A DNA stretch of 64,000 nt. It comes from Cinnamomum chago. Lineage: Eukaryota > Streptophyta > Magnoliopsida > Laurales > Lauraceae. The position numbers and the translations under genes are program-made. The stretch covers positions 69,060,001 to 69,124,000 of the forward strand of contig CP142459.1 of assembly GCA_038049695.1 (NCBI GenBank). The letters run 5' to 3'. This document shows positions 46,101 to 58,047 of this stretch, in pieces (the stretch's first letter is position 1; each line of letters begins with the position of its first letter). The notes beneath the pieces were generated by a model. The model made no database searches, was not told where the DNA came from, and saw only the letters and a list, made by a program, of their open reading frames with translations.

Positions 46101-48837
46101 CAGTATCATATGGCATCAGTGACTTCGTTTAGAGATCAAATTACCGGAGATAGACCTGAACCTAAACGTGGCCCATTACCTAGGATTGGACCGTTGTATT
46201 TCCCTGTTGATTCTCTTATTGGAGTTCATACTTCACTTCTTTTATATGCTGTCACTCTTAAATCTTTAGTGTAGCTGTATCTATTAATTAAATATAAATG
46301 GAGGACCTGAACTTAGGGTATCTTAGAGGTGACCCGATAGTATGATTGGAGAACACTGATCCGTGTCTGTGTCTAGGCGGGCCCTTATTGGGCCTAAGTG
46401 TGGGAAGTGTACTTTTAGTTGGAAGAGGTAGTTTATATTGGGCTTTTAAATCATAATGGATTAGGATGAACTGTTTATCAGTAGTAAATGGATATGATGC
46501 CTCGTTTGGACGGTTTTAGACCAGGCCACGGATTTGATGGGCCTTGGTATGGATCCAACGAGTGGGCTTGGATTTCGAATATAAACCATAGACTGATTGA
46601 TGTATAGACCTCGTAGAGACTTGGATAGGACTTTGTTCACGCAAGGCAAAGCCTAGACAGACACAGACCGTTAGAGTTATTCGTGAGTCAGCATTAACAT
46701 TCACTCGGTTGATTTAAGCTTAGCCTGTGGACTGATCATCCCCGGTAGGAGCTATTTGAGAGTTGATAAGCTATCATGATGAACTATGTGGTTAAGACGG
46801 ACAGTGTGATACCGTGTCCGGTCTTGAGTGATGAGTGTGATGAGATGATGAGTGGTTTGCGGGATTAGTAATTTCCAACACTTGTGAGATTTCCCCGCCG
46901 CAACTGTGTTCAGTATGGGAGGGCCGCGGCATAATATCCCGCGGTATTCCAGCTCGTGTGAATGTGCCATTTTGTAGTATATTAGAGGTTTTATATTATC
47001 CTGATTCCTTATGATTATACTGCTCAATTGCCTAGTTCTTTACCTTGTCATTCTTTAATTTATTTACTTGTCTCTATTCATTTGATATATATGCTCTATG
47101 TTAGTAGTATGCTGTGACTTGCCAGATCTTTTAGATCTGACCCTTCATTGGTGCTTAGGCCTTGACCCAGAGATCCCTGATGACGCACTAGCGCTGGTAG
47201 AGGCGCCGATAGCTAAAGAGTTCGCGTGGGGCCCGGCCGACCCGGAGGTCGAGCTGGAGGGCGGAGATTATTTACCAGGGTTTTGAGAGCTCATCTTATT
47301 TTGGGTTTGAGCGAAATTTTGTAGTGAGTTGGGTAGAATCCAATATGTATAAAATTTTGATTAACAACTGATACTTTAACTAGACTACTGTTCTGCTCAT
47401 ACTTTACATATATATGATACCAAATGCTTCCGCTTTATTTAATTGTTATGCTTCCGCAAGTTTAACTATTGAGTATTATATTGGTTAAAAAGTTTTAAAT
47501 TGGACCTCACTGCGGCAGACGATCTTGGAAGTTCTCGGATTTTTCGGGAAGTAGCGCGCCAACTTTGGGTATTCGAACGAGTATATCGGTATCCGGAATT
47601 GGGGCGTTACACGGGCCCTTATTGGGCCTAAGTGTGGGATGTGTACCTTTAGTTGGAAGAGGTAGTTTATATTGGGCTTTTGAGCCACGATGGAATAGAA
47701 TGAACTGTTTATCAGTAGTAAATGGATATGATGTCTCGTTTGGACGGTTTTAGACCAGGCCACAGATTTGATGGGCCTTGGTATGGATCCAACGAGTGGG
47801 CTTGGACTTAGAATATAATCCATAGACTGATTTGATGTATGAACCTCTTAGAGACATTATTAGGACCTTGTTCGCGCAAGGCAGAGCCTAGACAGACACA
47901 GACCCTTAGAGTATTCTTGAGTCGGCATAGACATTCACTCGGTGCCTGTGGACTGATCATCCCCGGTGGGAGCTATTATGAGTGTTGAGGAGCTATCATG
48001 ATGAGCTGTGTGGTTAAGACGGACGGTGTGATACCGTGTCCGGTCTTCGAGTGATGAGTGTGATGAGATAATGAGTGATTTTGCGGGATTAGTAATTCCC
48101 AGCACTGGTGAGATTTCCCCGCCGCAACTGTGTTCAGTATGGGAGGGCCGCGGCATAATATCCCGCGGTATTCCAGCTCGTGTGAATGTGCCATTTCGTA
48201 GTAGATCAGATGTTTTATATTATCCTGATTCTTTATGATTATACTGCTCAACTGCCTAGTTCATTACCTTGTTATTCTTTAATTTATTTACCTATCTCTA
48301 TTCATTTGATATATATGTCCTATGTTAGTAGTATGCTGTGACTTGCCAGATCTTTTAGATCTGACCCTTCTTTGGTGCTTAGGCCTTGACCCAGAGATCC
48401 TCGAGGATGCATTAGCGCTTGTAGAGGCGCCGATTACTAGAGAGTTCGCGTGGGGCCCGGCCGACACGGATGTCGAGCCGGAGGGCGGAGATGATCTACA
48501 TGGGTTTTGAGAGTTCTCTTTATTTTGGGTTTAGAAAGAAATTTTGTAGTGAGTTGGGTAGAAATCAAACATGTACTTAACTTTGATATTAACCACTGAT
48601 ACATTTAACTAGACTACTGTAGTTCTGCTCACATTTAATATATATCGATACCAAATTGCTTCCGCCTTATTTATTACGCTTCCGCACATTAACCATTGAG
48701 TTTATATTGGTCAAAAGTTTTAAATTGGACCTCACTGCGGGCCTACGATCTTGGAAGTTCTCGGATTTTTCGGGAAGTAGCGCGCCAACTTCGGGTATCT
48801 GAACGATTTTATCGGTATCCGGAATTGGGGCGTTACA
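43191..48837 (+). mobile_element. Gypsy-type LTR fossil, coding interior absent
   Basis: Begins TGTGAGGCCCCACC, ends GGGGCGTTACA, and is flanked by GTATT (43186-43190) and TTATT (48838-48842), a likely 5-bp duplication with one mismatch. A partial left terminal repeat (43191 to about 43640) is followed by a short internal remnant with a polypurine tract (AAAAGGAGGGAATGA, about 43691-43705) and then a long right terminal repeat from 43706. Both repeats have CTAAGCTATAAAT, the probable LTR promoter TATA. The last 1.23 kb of the right repeat occurs twice in tandem. No gag or pol sequence is present. Assignment to Ty3/Gypsy rests on the LTR and PPT style only. A broken fossil. Confidence 0.6.
46378..48837 (+). 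repeat. 1.23-kb tandem duplication of LTR tail
   Basis: Copy 1 46378-47612 and copy 2 47613-48837 begin CGGGCCCTTATTGGGCC and both end CCGGAATTGGGGCGTTACA. They differ by scattered substitutions and short indels. Each contains the same 62-codon open frame (47098-47286 and 48322-48510), which I do not interpret as a gene. Confidence 0.9.
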
Positions 48838-49184
48838 TTATTTCTATTTGGAGCGTACTGAAATTTCACCTAAAAGAAAACGGGCTGAAATTCCTAAAAT
48901 TTTAAAATCTTTTGAAATCTTTCAAATGGTTAGAATTTTAAAATGCTTATGAAGAAATATGTCATTAGCAAATGTCAATGGACAAGATGTCACAACATGT
49001 CAAAATATCACCGATATGACAAATTCCTATAAAGAGTTTTAATAAAGAAACGAGCCCTAAGAAAAAAGAAAAAACCATTTGCTTATCATGTGAGTGGATC
49101 AAAATTGTTGATCAGTGCCATTTTTAAGGACTTGTTTGGGAGAAGACTTTGTGCTTACGTTTTTTGAGGAGAGAATAATCCTGC

Positions 49185-49404
49185 ATACCAGCTCCTATAA
49201 TAAATAGAATTTCCTTTTATTAAAAAAATCAATTCATTTTTACCTTTTCGTATGAAAAACATGTCGCACAAGACAACCAAATAATGGGCTGCGAAAATAA
49301 TCCACACAACTTTTCTCTCTATAGCAATTTTTCCTTCTACATATGCATCATAAGACTCCTTTGTGCAACGACAGATTCCCTCTATGCAAAATTCTATTTA
49401 TGAG

Positions 49405-49435
<31 letters not shown>

Positions 49436-49590
49436 ACTTGTATTTCTATAAGAGAGAGATGAATCATGCATACGTATCTCTCATACAAAAAATCTCAATA
49501 CTTTTATCAACTAAATTGATTCGATTTTTTTCCTTTTTTTTTTAAAGAAAATCATATTACACCAAACCATGAAACAGTGGGTTGCATCAA
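49185..49590 (+). repeat. Dispersed repeat, copy 1
   Basis: Matches 51931-52260 in order: ATACCAGCTCCTATA, AATAGAATTTC, ATGAAAAACATGT, AAGACAACCAAA, CTCTCTATAG, CATACAAAAAATCTCA and CACCAAACCAT. It contains a TA microsatellite (about 49407-49428) missing from copy 2. Unknown family. Confidence 0.75.
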
Positions 49591-49767
49591 AGATTATAAG
49601 CTAGTTTTTCTCTCTATTAAAATAAGTAAATTAGGATTTTAAACCAAGAAAGAATTCCCACTTCAATCCCAATAATAGGCTACATAACATGTTCTTATTT
49701 GTTAGGTGCTTCATACTAGGCGACTTTCTCTTGTTCTTTGCCCCCAATTTCAATTGGTATCATGTGA

Positions 49768-49912
49768 TGGATTCAGATCCTCCCTTTGGCCACTCAGGGG
49801 TGCCACATAGGAGATGGGATTTTTTTAAAAACTTTATGAGTTTTTTTTAAGTAAATGGGATGTAACAAGTCAACCTATGTAGCACTTTTGATTGGTCTAA
49901 ATAAGGATTCGT
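49768..49912. mobile_element. Foldback MITE-like unit
   Basis: Left arm GGATTCAGATCC, CCACTCAGGGGTGCCACATAGG; right arm on the opposite strand GAATCCTTATTTAGACCAATCA then GTGCTACATAGG. The arms match the MITE at 56852-56984, so both belong to one family. Confidence 0.55.
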
Positions 49913-50839
49913 TTGGTGATGTTTGTGGCTGTGAAGTAACGAGGATGACCAAACCAAAAACATTTGTCAACATAACATAGTCCATGTCCACATCTCTCCT
50001 GTCAATCAAATTTATTGACATATTATCATGATGTGTCAGTGATGTGTCGGGCTGTCGGCTAACGTATCCTTGATAGAAAATCTCTCCAAATCTGTAATGA
50101 TGAATGGGTCTGATAATGTAAATACAACACAACTCAAGAAACATTTTACACAACTCCTATTATTTTTTTGGAACTTGTTGGTGAGAGGATTTTGTGCTTC
50201 GTGGGATATATTTTTATGGGGCAATTGGGCATATTGATTATATGGCCTTACATCCGCACTTTGTTTTTTTTAATAGCAGGGCAAGTCCTTCTTTTAAATT
50301 TAAAGATTTAAAATATCTAAATTATACTTTTTTTGAAATCCCTTATCTATTTAAACATAAATCATATCCCAAGATTAAAGACAATCGATGATTTTGTGGA
50401 TCATCTACCCCTCCCATCCCGGAAAAGGATCCCCAGTCATGAACCTCATACTTGAAGTCTGAAAATCAAAAGTGAAGAAGAGTAGGTCTACTCCTAATTC
50501 TCATACAACCCCCACACATCCACCCACCACCAAGTTCGATCTTCCCCAAATGGGTCCCACATAAGTCAGTGATGAAGTAAGTCAACCAACTACCACAATT
50601 TCCATTCTCAGTTGTCCATTTATGATTAACTTTGCACCCACGTGACCCATCTCTTTCACCACTGTGAAATAATGTACTAGACCATTCAAGATGTGACCCA
50701 TATTGAGATATCTGTCCTCATTACATTTGCTTCGTCCTATCTTTTGAATAGATGTCCATCTATAGATCTCCATTTGGCACATAGTACACGTGCCGTGTAC
50801 CTTAGGACTACTTGGCCTTTAAATCGTTTGGATTGAAAC

Positions 50840-51140
50840 ACAAATTTTTCTTAGTTTTGGCAAAACTCGGATAAATTTTCTAGAACTCAGACAAATTTAT
50901 CTGAGCAAAATTTATCCGAGTTTTGGTAAAACTCAGATAAATTTATCTGAGTTTTGTTAGAAGTTCAGATAAGTTTGCCAAAAACTCAGATAAATTTATT
51001 TGAGTTTTGACAAAATTATTTGAGTTTTTGTCAAATTTATCAGAGTTTTTGAAAAAAATTTCAAACTTCTTGGCAAATTTATCTAAGTTTCTTAGAAACT
51101 TTGATAAATTTTCTAAACTCAGATAAATTTTTCAGAAGAA
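50840..51140. repeat. AT-rich palindromic array
   Basis: The palindrome CAGATAAATTTATCTG and variants of AACTCAGATAAATTT and its complement AAATTTATCTGAGTTTT recur at least ten times in both orientations over 300 bp. Either strand could fold on itself in many ways. It is not a standard head-to-tail satellite because the units alternate in direction. Confidence 0.8.
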
Positions 51141-51605
51141 GAAGCTTACTGCTATGTGCTAGACTTCTAATAACGGGTTAGATTCACGTGACCCTAACCA
51201 AGACTGGAACCGACCCTTGCTACAGTTCCAACCCATCGTGGCCCACCTTGAAATCGTGCTGGACAACTCCTCCCTTTCCTCTCTCTGTTGTTTGATTTGG
51301 GCGACGAAATCTTCAAATAAGAAGGAAGAGTGAGCAGTAGAAGAAGGAAAGAAGATGCCCATTTTCTGTTGGTGTTGTGCGAAAATAACAGAGATTGTAG
51401 ATCGATGAACGTGGGAGCGTGGGAGGTTGATGTCCTCATTATGGAGCTGGGCGAGGTCGATGAGCGTGGGAGGTGGAGGCTGAGATTGCAGCTGAAAGAG
51501 ACTGACAAGTGTCTCTGCAATCTCTCTCATCCTTTTACGAGGATTCAAGTCTAAAGAAATGAAAATAACATAGACCCATATGAGAATCTGCCAATTTTCG
51601 CTTAA

Positions 51606-51613
51606 AACACAAC

Positions 51614-51645
<32 letters not shown>

Positions 51646-51649
51646 AAAT
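51606..51649. repeat. (GAA)n tract
   Basis: AAGAAGAAGAAGAAG with one interruption is visible directly. It produces a poly-Ser run in an otherwise unsupported minus-strand frame. Confidence 0.85.
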
Positions 51650-51930
51650 GAAAGGAGGAAGGAAAGCAATCTTCTTCGATCAACAATCGTTGTGGCCCGC
51701 CTTGAAATAAGGAGGAGAATGAAAGATGTAAAATTTTGAAATTCAAATTGTTATGCCTAAAAAGCTAAAAGGGCAAATCAGTCATGAAAATGTCTGATGT
51801 GACGTATTTAAGGACCTCTCACCAAACTATGTACAGTTGTATGAACTATAGGCTTTAGAGGAAAAGTAGTTGGACTAGATGCCTTACATAACTAATATGA
51901 GGGACATAGGCTCATTTTTAAAAGGGAGAA

Positions 51931-52260
51931 CATACCAGCTCCTATAGGAAATAGAATTTCATTTTATTTGGAAATAGGCTCATTTTTTCCCTTTTTTATT
52001 ATGAAAAAACATGTTGTATAAGACAACCAAACATTGAAGTGCACAAATAATCTACATGACTTTCCTCTCTATAGTAGATTTACGAGAGGATTTTTCTCTT
52101 TACAATTTTTTATTCCATAAGAGAGAGAGAGTAATTATGCTTTTGCATATCTCATACAAAAAATCTCAGTACTTTTTATCAACTTAAATCAATTCAATTA
52201 TTTTCTTTTTGTAAGAAAATTATATCACACCAAACCATCAAAAAATGGATTGCATAATTG
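51931..52260 (+). repeat. Dispersed repeat, copy 2
   Basis: Second copy of the 49185-49590 repeat in the same orientation, about 2.75 kb away. It reads through the same word series, with substitutions and small indels. Confidence 0.75.
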
Positions 52261-52686
52261 GAGTATTTTTAAGAAAACTCTTGGACCTGTTTCGGTAATT
52301 CACTTATAAAGTGAATTAAGATTATAGAAAAAGCAGAAGGGTCATATAAAAAAGTGCTAAATTTTAATGATTATCTTTTATTTAAAAAACTTAAAAAGCT
52401 ATTTTCTCATTTCAACAAACGACTAAAAATCAAAGTAATAAAAAGTCAAATAAGTGAATTACCGGATTCGGTTCAGAATAAGAAGTAAATTTATAGAATT
52501 TATGGCCCTCATCACTTTAAAAGTAAATTACCCAACCAAGATTTAACAATCACAATTACTTTAGAATAGATTCTAGAGCGAGCGGGCACGTTCATTTTCA
52601 TTGTGGGGTCCACTTATAATGTACCAGTATGAGATAATGAGTTAAATGGGGCCGGGATTTGTGGCCAATTTGACCAATGACCCATC

Positions 52687-52687
<1 letters not shown>

Positions 52688-52722
<35 letters not shown>
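52688..52722. repeat. (TC)n microsatellite
   Basis: About 17 TC units followed by a C-rich run. Confidence 0.9.
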
Positions 52723-52723
<1 letters not shown>

Positions 52724-52857
52724 CCCCTCCCCGAGCCCTGTTTATTACTCTAATTAATCATTCTCAAGTAGTTATGTGAGTGGGGCCTCTCTCTCTCCCC
52801 GATCCCTGTTTATTACTCTAATTAATCATTCTCAAGTAGTTATGTGAGTGGGGCTCA
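52723..52857. repeat. 68-bp tandem duplication
   Basis: TCCCCGA.CCCTGTTTATT and AATCATTCTCAAGTAG, GTGAGTGGGG occur twice with a period of 68 bp. The copies are nearly identical, so the duplication is recent. Confidence 0.9.
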
Positions 52858-54113
52858 CTTTGAATTTTAGAACCTCCAGTTCCGTATTTGTGTGCCTCTG
52901 TCATACTTTTGGTTAATTTTAATTTATTTGTAGCGTGCAACATGCATGTACTTGCATATATTGAATTCAAAAGGAACTCAACCAACAATGGAGACTAACA
53001 GGGGGTTCAATTGGTTGGCAACTTAGGGCTATCCTGAGATTGATTCTTGTGTATACCTCTTTCCACATAGGTTTCATTCCGAGGGGTAGGGTAGGAGATT
53101 GGGGGTTGGGGATCGATTCTTCGTTAAACCTTTTCTCACTTGTGTTGGCTTTTATTCCCGTGGTGCAGGCTTTCCCTCCCCTCCCCTCTCCCCCAAAAAA
53201 AAAAAATTTTTCATAAAACTCTTTATATTTAGAAAAAGTTTTATGCATTTTTTAGATTTGGCCCCTCCAAGAATTTTTTAATTACATTATCCCTTCAAGA
53301 TAGATTTTTTTTTTTGTTTGCCCTTGTCCTCTTTCCACTTGTGTGGACTCTTTTGGATCTCAGCCACCGAGGTTAAGGTACCAAAAAAGAAAAAAAAAAC
53401 CCAATAACTGTATAGGTCATTGATCCTTCCATTCAAAGGAGAAATGTCTTACCAGTGAGAAAACATGCTTTCAAGATAAGAAAGGAAATGAAGTGAAACC
53501 ACTTATTTTGCATATCTATTACAATTTAATAGAAAGCATGAAAATAAGAAAAATAAAGAGTCAAATCATGTCTTTTAAATCTAATAGGGGGCATGACTTT
53601 GATTACACTAAAATTTTCATTATAGTACAAATAAAGTACAATGATGATTTGAGTGGACTGAATTTCAAAAATCAGTGTTAGTGATTAATTTACAGCAATG
53701 GATTCAGAGAACTCACTTGGTCCTGCCCTTGAGTTCTCCGAGCTAGAGTGTTTTCATGTTGATAAGGCTTATTGAGGACAAGTAGCATATATAATTACCC
53801 TCTGTTTATATAAATTTCATAACTGCAGATGTTTATTGTTCATTTATTTATCAATCACTTATGTTGTTGAGTGGTCATTACATGAATCATTAGCATACAA
53901 GCAAAAGTTCTATCCCATGGATTCATATGTATTATTGCCCTGTCAAAGTGGTGCCCAAACAATGCCTTCGCTAAAGATGTGCCTTTGCACATTAATTAAG
54001 TTTATTTTAACGGGTTTAGGTGGTTAATTAAGCAGGTCAATCTGTGTCCCATTTTGTTTGCAGGACAAACAAAAGAGTAAACAGCAACCAATTGCTATAA
54101 AGCTTTGTTGAAT

Positions 54114-54300
54114 GTAGTTGGCCGAGTGGTCAAGATGATGATTCCTCTCTTTTTCTTAGTTAAAGGTCTTGCTATTGAACCCCGGTTTTTCTTTTTCAAG
54201 AATCAAAGGTTGAGTCCACTAGTGCTACTACATGGGATTATAGGAATTTTACCTGACTTCTCTCCGATTTTAAAGGAATTAATAGAGCACAACAAGAGGG
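54114..54300 (+). mobile_element. tRNA-derived SINE, copy 1
   Basis: Starts with an A box-like GTTGGCCGAGTGGTCAAG and a B box-like GGTCTTGCTATTGAACCCC about 65 bp on, the Leu/Ser tRNA style. The body (AAGGTTGAGTC, GTGCTAC, GGGA.ATAGG) matches the opposite-strand copy at 55945-56152. Confidence 0.65.
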
Positions 54301-55428
54301 CCATGTTTAGTGCAAAAGTAAAAAATAATGAGAGTAAAAGGATTGGTTTGGCATACCAAATTGCATTTTGCCACTCTTGCACTATCCTCCAACTCGATTT
54401 GCATGTGCATGTGGTCATGAGTGTACAAATGTCGTGAAGACAGTGAAGTACGTTGTCCCCCACATGGACCTTTTCTGTCTTGGTAAACCACCCACAAGGA
54501 CTGTGGAAAACCCAAACCCACAAGGCTTGGAAGTTGGAAGGGCCACTCACTATTAAATATTCTGAGCCTATGTGTGTCTCAGTATTGTTTTTATTTCTCT
54601 AGTTCGTTCTTTTGAAATTGGAAGATAAATTTAAAAAACTGGAAAAAAATATAATAAATACTAAAAATATAAAGAAAAAAATTAAAATAGAGGGTGATGA
54701 TAAGTAAAATAATCAGATATAAACACACAAAAAGAGCCATCCTGCATGTCAATAGCATGGTGGTGGAGACATCAACTTTCCAAAGGGGAAGAAGGATTTT
54801 GATTTCCCACCATGGAAACCTGACAAGGAAGAAGGAGAAAGAGCAAGATTCCATCCTAATTAATGTTGCATGTGATCAGGAAAGCTTGACAAAATCAAAA
54901 TGAGCTTGCTCTAGGATGATAGATGCATCAACCGCGTTCCGTGAGTTGATTTTGCTCTCTTTCAATCAGGCGTCAGGGTCAGGGACATGGTCCACACATT
55001 ATTACTAGAATGAAGAGGGCCATAGCCAAGCACGTTAAAAATGCATAACATATTTTTGTTATTTAATTTCTTAATTATTTGTTTAAAATGCTCGGCATAT
55101 TTATTGTCATTTAATAGCCTAATTACTTTTTCCCTATTAATTATAATAGAATGATAGATTTTGAGTGGATTAGATGTTAAGATGTGGGCCCAATGTTACT
55201 CTTTAAAATTTGTATGTATGATACCTACCTCTATCACCTCTATGAATTGCAACAAGAGGGCCATGTTTATAGGAATTAAAAGGTGTGCCAACTTTCTATC
55301 AGTGATAATATGAGTCGCACCACTAGAAATTATAACATGAATCAACCTTTAGAAGTTATAATGTTGTCTTACATTTTAGAAATTGTAGAACATGGGGCCA
55401 CCTTTATATTACATGAAATGAGTTTCGC
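54301..55428. other. Intergenic, no gene seen
   Basis: AT-rich spacer without recognisable genes or clear repeats. Short frames lack family resemblance. The phrase CAACAAGAGGGCCATGTTTA occurs at 54292 and again at 55250, a small dispersed duplication. Confidence 0.4.
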
Positions 55429-55733
55429 GGGCGTGTTTGGGGCCTTTACTAATGGAATTGAGTGAAGTTTAGATTATTTTAAAAAAAGAATAAAATATAA
55501 GTGAGTTATGATTGCATTTCATTTTTAGATGTTTGTGATGGAATCTTTTTTACTTTTTGTATTGGAAAGTGGAGTTTTTTTGTCTTGTAGTAAAGAAAGG
55601 GGGTTGCATTTTTACTTTTTTTTTTAAATTATGGTGGAAAATTTGAATTAAAGTGCTTTTGATGAGACTTTTTTTTAATAGAAATGTGGGCTTTATTTTA
55701 CTTAACTCTATTAGTAGAGTTGTAAACAAGCCC
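55429..55733. mobile_element. Tourist-like MITE, third copy
   Basis: Left end GGGCGTGTTTGG and right end AAACAAGCCC are complementary. Interior GAATAAAATATAAGTGAGT and TTTTTAGATGTTTGTGATGG match the other two copies. No TAA duplication is visible, so the copy is eroded at its edges. Confidence 0.6.
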
Positions 55734-55944
55734 CAGAAACCAGCAATGGTACATTTGGAAGAAAATAGATATAATTAAATGAGCTGACTTGAAGAAAGGG
55801 AGAAAAATAAGGTTCTCAGTTTTATCCATCCATGCTGAGCGGGCATACTTAGATTTGACTATGTAAGATAGCATCGCTGCACCGAAGTCGCCCCCAACAT
55901 AAATTGACTCCAAGTCTAATTTAGCATTGATTATATATATATTT

Positions 55945-56152
55945 ACTAATGGAGAGTTCCCAATCCTTTGGGATAGACTATTCCCTCTGAATCCAGAAAG
56001 AAGCCGGATAAAACCCCTATGGTCCCTAGGAGGTAGCACAAGTTGACTCAACCTTCAGTTCCTAAGGAGGGGGAAACCTGGGATCAATAACAAGACCTCT
56101 AACTCCTGAAGAGGGATGAATTGTGGTCTTGACCACTCAGCCAACCCCTTGG
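55945..56152 (-). mobile_element. tRNA-derived SINE, copy 2
   Basis: On the minus strand: GGTTGGCTGAGTGGTCAAG (A box), GAGGTCTTGTTATTGATCCC (B box), then AAGGTTGAGTCAACTTGTGC, TTTTATCCGGCTTCTTTCTG, and a tail CCCAAAGGATTGGGAACTCT. It shares its body with copy 1 and its tail with the SINE units at 56455 and 58952. Confidence 0.75.
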
Positions 56153-56454
56153 AGTTAATATTTACTCATCGTTGGATCCTTTTAGAAAAGAACATGCATC
56201 TAGGCGTAAGAAGCATAAGGCATTCTCCATGAGCTTGACCACATATGATAACTCTTGATCTCAGCCGTTGTGGAGGGCGTCATGAAGGACAGAGTTATAT
56301 AATCAATTAATCACCACCAGCACAAGACCTGTACGGTACATATTGACTGGACTCAGCCCAGGCCTAGGTTAGGGTTTCTGATGATAACTAGACTGGCTGG
56401 TCTCCACAGCTCCACCCGTATATTCTTTAAAATCAAGCCTGGTATAAAAGGGGT

Positions 56455-56640
56455 AGATGAGTTGGCTTAAGGGCGAAGATCACGATTTGCATTTAAAGGT
56501 TATAAGTTTAAAACTGCACTACCATACTACCACACTGAAACTAAATGTGTGTTTATCCGGCTTACCCCAGGCCTGGAGGGACTAGACAGCCCAAAGAGTC
56601 ATGAAACCCCCGATGAGAGAAAAAATAAAAGCCCCGTATA
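56455..56640 (+). mobile_element. tRNA-derived SINE, copy 3 (in duplication A)
   Basis: A box-like GATGAGTTGGCTTAAGGGC, a degraded B box (AGGTTATAAGTTTAAAACTG), then GTTTATCCGGCTTACCCC and a tail CAAAGAGTCATGAAACCCCC. The same unit in copy B keeps a better B box. Confidence 0.6.
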
Positions 56641-56851
56641 AAGGAGTGAGCCTGCTACTCTCTCTCTCTCTCATATGTAATGATGATCTAATAAGGGATG
56701 TAATGGGTTGGACGAGGGGTGAATAAATGTGATCCAAATCTGGATTCAATTTTATCGAGTGATGATTCCAGAACGAGATCTAGCATCACCCAAAAGACAG
56801 ATATAATGTCTGGTTTCATATCTCATCTGATACAATAGGTGAGGGTAATAT

Positions 56852-56984
56852 GGAAACGGATCTCCTGTTTGGACCAATCAGGAGGTGCCACATGGAAAAT
56901 GATGTCTAATCAAAGACATCCCATCTCCTTAAAAAAAAATACTTTCTTTCCCATGTGTCACCCCTTGATTGGTCCAAATCCGGC
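56852..56984. mobile_element. Foldback MITE with empty site in copy B
   Basis: 133 bp with inverted ends: left TTTGGACCAATCAGGAGGTG then CCACATGG, and right (opposite strand) TTTGGACCAATCAAGGGGTG then ACACATGG. Flanked by TAATAT on both sides (56846-56851, 56985-56990). Copy B has a single TAATAT at 59570-59575 without the insert. Confidence 0.8.
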
Positions 56985-57235
56985 TAATATATATACTTGA
57001 ATCAACTGGGGCTAATATGGTTAATACTTGTATCAACTATTTCTAAAATAAATATATCAAACATGGAGAAACCTTCTTCTACCCGCACTCTGCGATAAGG
57101 TGAATAATGTGCGCCTAAATTCCTAACGAGGCATGACCCATCTAAGTGGACCATAAAATAGAAACCTCCCTGTGACAGTCATCGATCCTAAGTTTGACAC
57201 CCATTCGAATAGATTGGACCATTGGATTGACTACG

Positions 57236-58047
57236 TGCATGTTTTGGACTTAGAGAATTTATTGGTCATGATCAAATGGTTAGGATCATGATTTGAGCCT
57301 CCATCACCGTACATAACTTGGTTAGAGAACACACAAGTATTTGATATTTGCAAGACTTTGGAATACTATAAGTATGGATTTAGAGCTTAATCTTTCTCGT
57401 ATCTGAAATATGGATTTAAATATTACTTTCTATAATCAATAACATTAACTTATTGTTATTTTGGATTTTTTTAATTTATATTAAAATCATAGTACATATC
57501 AAATAACTCAATTTAAAATCTGTGATTTCTTCCAGCCAGCAAAAACATTTCAATATCTGGATATAAAACTATTCTATTATATACTATTTTTTTCTTGCAA
57601 TATCTAAATCTGTAAATGTTGTATTCTGTAAACATCCCAACGGGTCCTAAGTGCACAACAATGACTAATATTGTTCAATGAGAACTCTAAACTCCTCATT
57701 CGAATGATGAGAATTCATAAAATTAACCCCATCAAATTTCACTTTTGGAATTCAGTCTAAAAAATCATTACATTGTATTTGAGTAACTGTGAAACTCATT
57801 GCTTGGTGTGAAACATCATTTTTGGGGAATTTATAAAAAGTCCCTCAACTGAGAATTCTTGCAAATTAACAATAGTTAAGATATTTGGATTACCATTGAC
57901 ATCCCAGAATCTACGCTCAACACCGATCTCTGGTTTCTATGCCCTAATATTGAGCCCTATGGCCAGGCCTTAATTTTAGACCCTAATCAAGAGGCAAACC
58001 TTGACATGGGCTCAGTCCTGGCAGAGCCCAAGCCCAGTTAATGCCTT
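57236..58047. other. Intergenic spacer between duplication copies
   Basis: AT-rich sequence without recognised gene or repeat. Confidence 0.4.

Larger units (their letters stand above)
48843..54113. other. Intergenic, repeat-rich, no gene
   Basis: No coding gene is recognised. It holds a dispersed repeat pair, a foldback MITE-like unit, an AT palindrome array, TA, TC and GAA microsatellites and a 68-bp tandem duplication, each listed separately. The rest is AT-rich spacer. Confidence 0.5.
56225..57235 (+). repeat. Tandem segmental duplication, copy A
   Basis: Closely similar to 58723-59661 continued at 63837-64000, in the same orientation, 2498 bp apart at its start. It spans at least 1.0 kb and contains a SINE-like unit and a MITE (56852-56984) that copy B lacks. 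The true right end lies beyond what copy B shows in this window. Confidence 0.9.

Noticed and set aside
47098-47286. 62-codon frame repeated at 48322-48510 as a small gene
   Set aside because: Conserved only because the LTR tail is duplicated; no start context or family supports a protein.
51159-51746. 195-aa open frame on the minus strand
   Set aside because: It is driven by a GAA repeat (poly-Ser), lies next to the palindromic array, has no domain and has no splice or promoter support.
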